The notes below the pieces were generated by a model. The model ran no database searches. It was given only the letters and a program-made list of their open reading frames with translations, and was not told the DNA's origin. Position numbers and translations under genes: made by a program. 64,000 nucleotides of DNA from an uncultured Pseudomonadota bacterium (lineage in GTDB: Bacteria; Pseudomonadota; Gammaproteobacteria; Methylococcales; Methylomonadaceae). Below are positions 63,578-64,000 of the stretch, piece by piece. The stretch lies in NCBI GenBank assembly GCA_903834465.1, contig CAILJB010000091.1, forward strand, positions 62,001 to 126,000. Reading direction: 5' to 3'. Within the stretch, counting starts at the first letter, position 1. The number at the start of each line of letters is the position of its first letter.

Positions 63578-64000
63578 TTCACTATAACTATCGTTGCATC
63601 GTCGTGGTCTTTTTGCGTGACATTATAAATTTGTTCCGCAATCACTTGGGCGGGATGAGACGCATAATAAGAAAAATCATGCCAATGCCAATGGGTCGAA
63701 ATGCCATCTGAATGTAACGCTAACATATCCCCATGCTGCCATTTATTTTCAGTAATCATAGGTTGTGGCGCGTGTTTTCCGACAATGCCACGACGCACAA
63801 TAAATTTAGATTTTTCACGATTATCATTAAACACTTTTACTTCAATATTTCCCACGCTGGCAAAACAAAACGTGCTTTGTGTCCAATCAAAAACAGCGAG
63901 TGCCATCACAACCCCGCGTGTTGAACTACAAGCGCGATCGACCCCACGAAAAATATCGAGTAACGGCGATTCGCAATGCCGCTCTACATATTGCCGCGCA
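63574..64000 (-). CDS. SpoIIE/RsbX-type PP2C serine phosphatase (C-terminal part, cut by window edge)
   Basis: About 141 C-terminal residues of a PP2C-like phosphatase are visible: DIFRGVDRACSSTRGVVMALAVFD, then the beta core with FVVRRGIVG-like turns, GDMLALHSDGIST with the metal-binding Asp, and the final KDHDDATIVIVK. Related proteins dephosphorylate anti-anti-sigma factors in partner-switching pathways. The frame runs on past position 64000. It is translationally coupled to the GGDEF/EAL gene downstream. Confidence 0.85.
   Translation of the reverse strand, partial: ARQYVERHCESPLLDIFRGVDRACSSTRGVVMALAVFDWTQSTFCFASVGNIEVKVFNDNREKSKFIVRRGIVGKHAPQPMITENKWQHGDMLALHSDGISTHWHWHDFSYYASHPAQVIAEQIYNVTQKDHDDATIVIVK

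Overview
The window looks like chromosomal DNA of an AT-rich gammaproteobacterial methanotroph (Methylococcales-like). The main reasons are a complete pmoC-pmoA-pmoB operon for particulate methane monooxygenase with all expected metal ligands, a methenyl-tetrahydromethanopterin cyclohydrolase (Mch) domain, a cytochrome c maturation cluster, and many periplasmic copper-type proteins. The genus cannot be fixed from the sequence alone.

Layout. 1-4.1 kb: ruv resolvasome operon (yebC, ruvC, ruvA ... ruvB, minus strand), interrupted by about 1.9 kb of small accessory genes: a hicB remnant, a frameshifted GIY-YIG/Lcl-type gene, a frameshifted hicA with intact hicB, and DUF4160 and DUF2442 proteins. 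4.1-6.8 kb: HAD phosphatase, L,D-transpeptidase and a YdjM-like membrane hydrolase. 6.7-10.2 kb: a McrBC/LlaJI-like restriction locus whose McrB has an N-terminal leucine-rich-repeat region and a frameshift, next to a small unknown gene. 10.2-13.6 kb: heme A synthase, YgfZ, DHFR, an asparaginase and a small conserved protein. 13.7-24.4 kb: a secreted helical protein, then a metal-handling region with HupE/UreJ proteins (one an in-frame tandem fusion), a TonB-dependent receptor, an FGE-like protein, an Asp-box lipoprotein, TlpA and CopC. 24.4-30.6 kb: pmoCAB, a cupredoxin-like protein, a multicopper oxidase and a SufR-like regulator. 30.7-32.1 kb: truncated hemoglobin and a ferredoxin-type reductase. 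32.2-38.8 kb: housekeeping genes (msrB, M18 aminopeptidase, fumarase, uppP, pgi) and a frameshifted secreted-protein gene. 39-41.4 kb: a second copper-type locus with paralogs of the pmo-side proteins. 41.6-49.3 kb: radical SAM protein, mobA, a diguanylate cyclase, CorA-like transporter and a fused ATP-grasp-Mch protein. 49.5-55.0 kb: ccmCDEFGHI without ccmA or ccmB. 55.2-64 kb: fimV, truD, prfB (with its programmed frameshift), a PP-loop protein, a GGDEF/EAL protein and a SpoIIE-type phosphatase running off the end.

How it fits together. pMMO needs copper in the periplasm and inner membrane. Around it sit at least six exported or membrane proteins whose predicted mature N-terminus is histidine (PmoB, CopC, two HupE_2 proteins, the second HupE domain and the 39.1 kb protein), plus two cupredoxin-like proteins, a multicopper oxidase and a TonB receptor. 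I read this as a copper acquisition and delivery neighbourhood; the metal is an inference. Mch belongs to the formaldehyde oxidation route downstream of methane, and the Ccm proteins mature c-type cytochromes such as the methanol dehydrogenase electron acceptor. Four genes carry single-base frameshifts; three lie in the accessory stretch at 1-10 kb, so decay is likely there, although assembly errors cannot be excluded. I saw no tRNA, rRNA, CRISPR array or insertion sequence.
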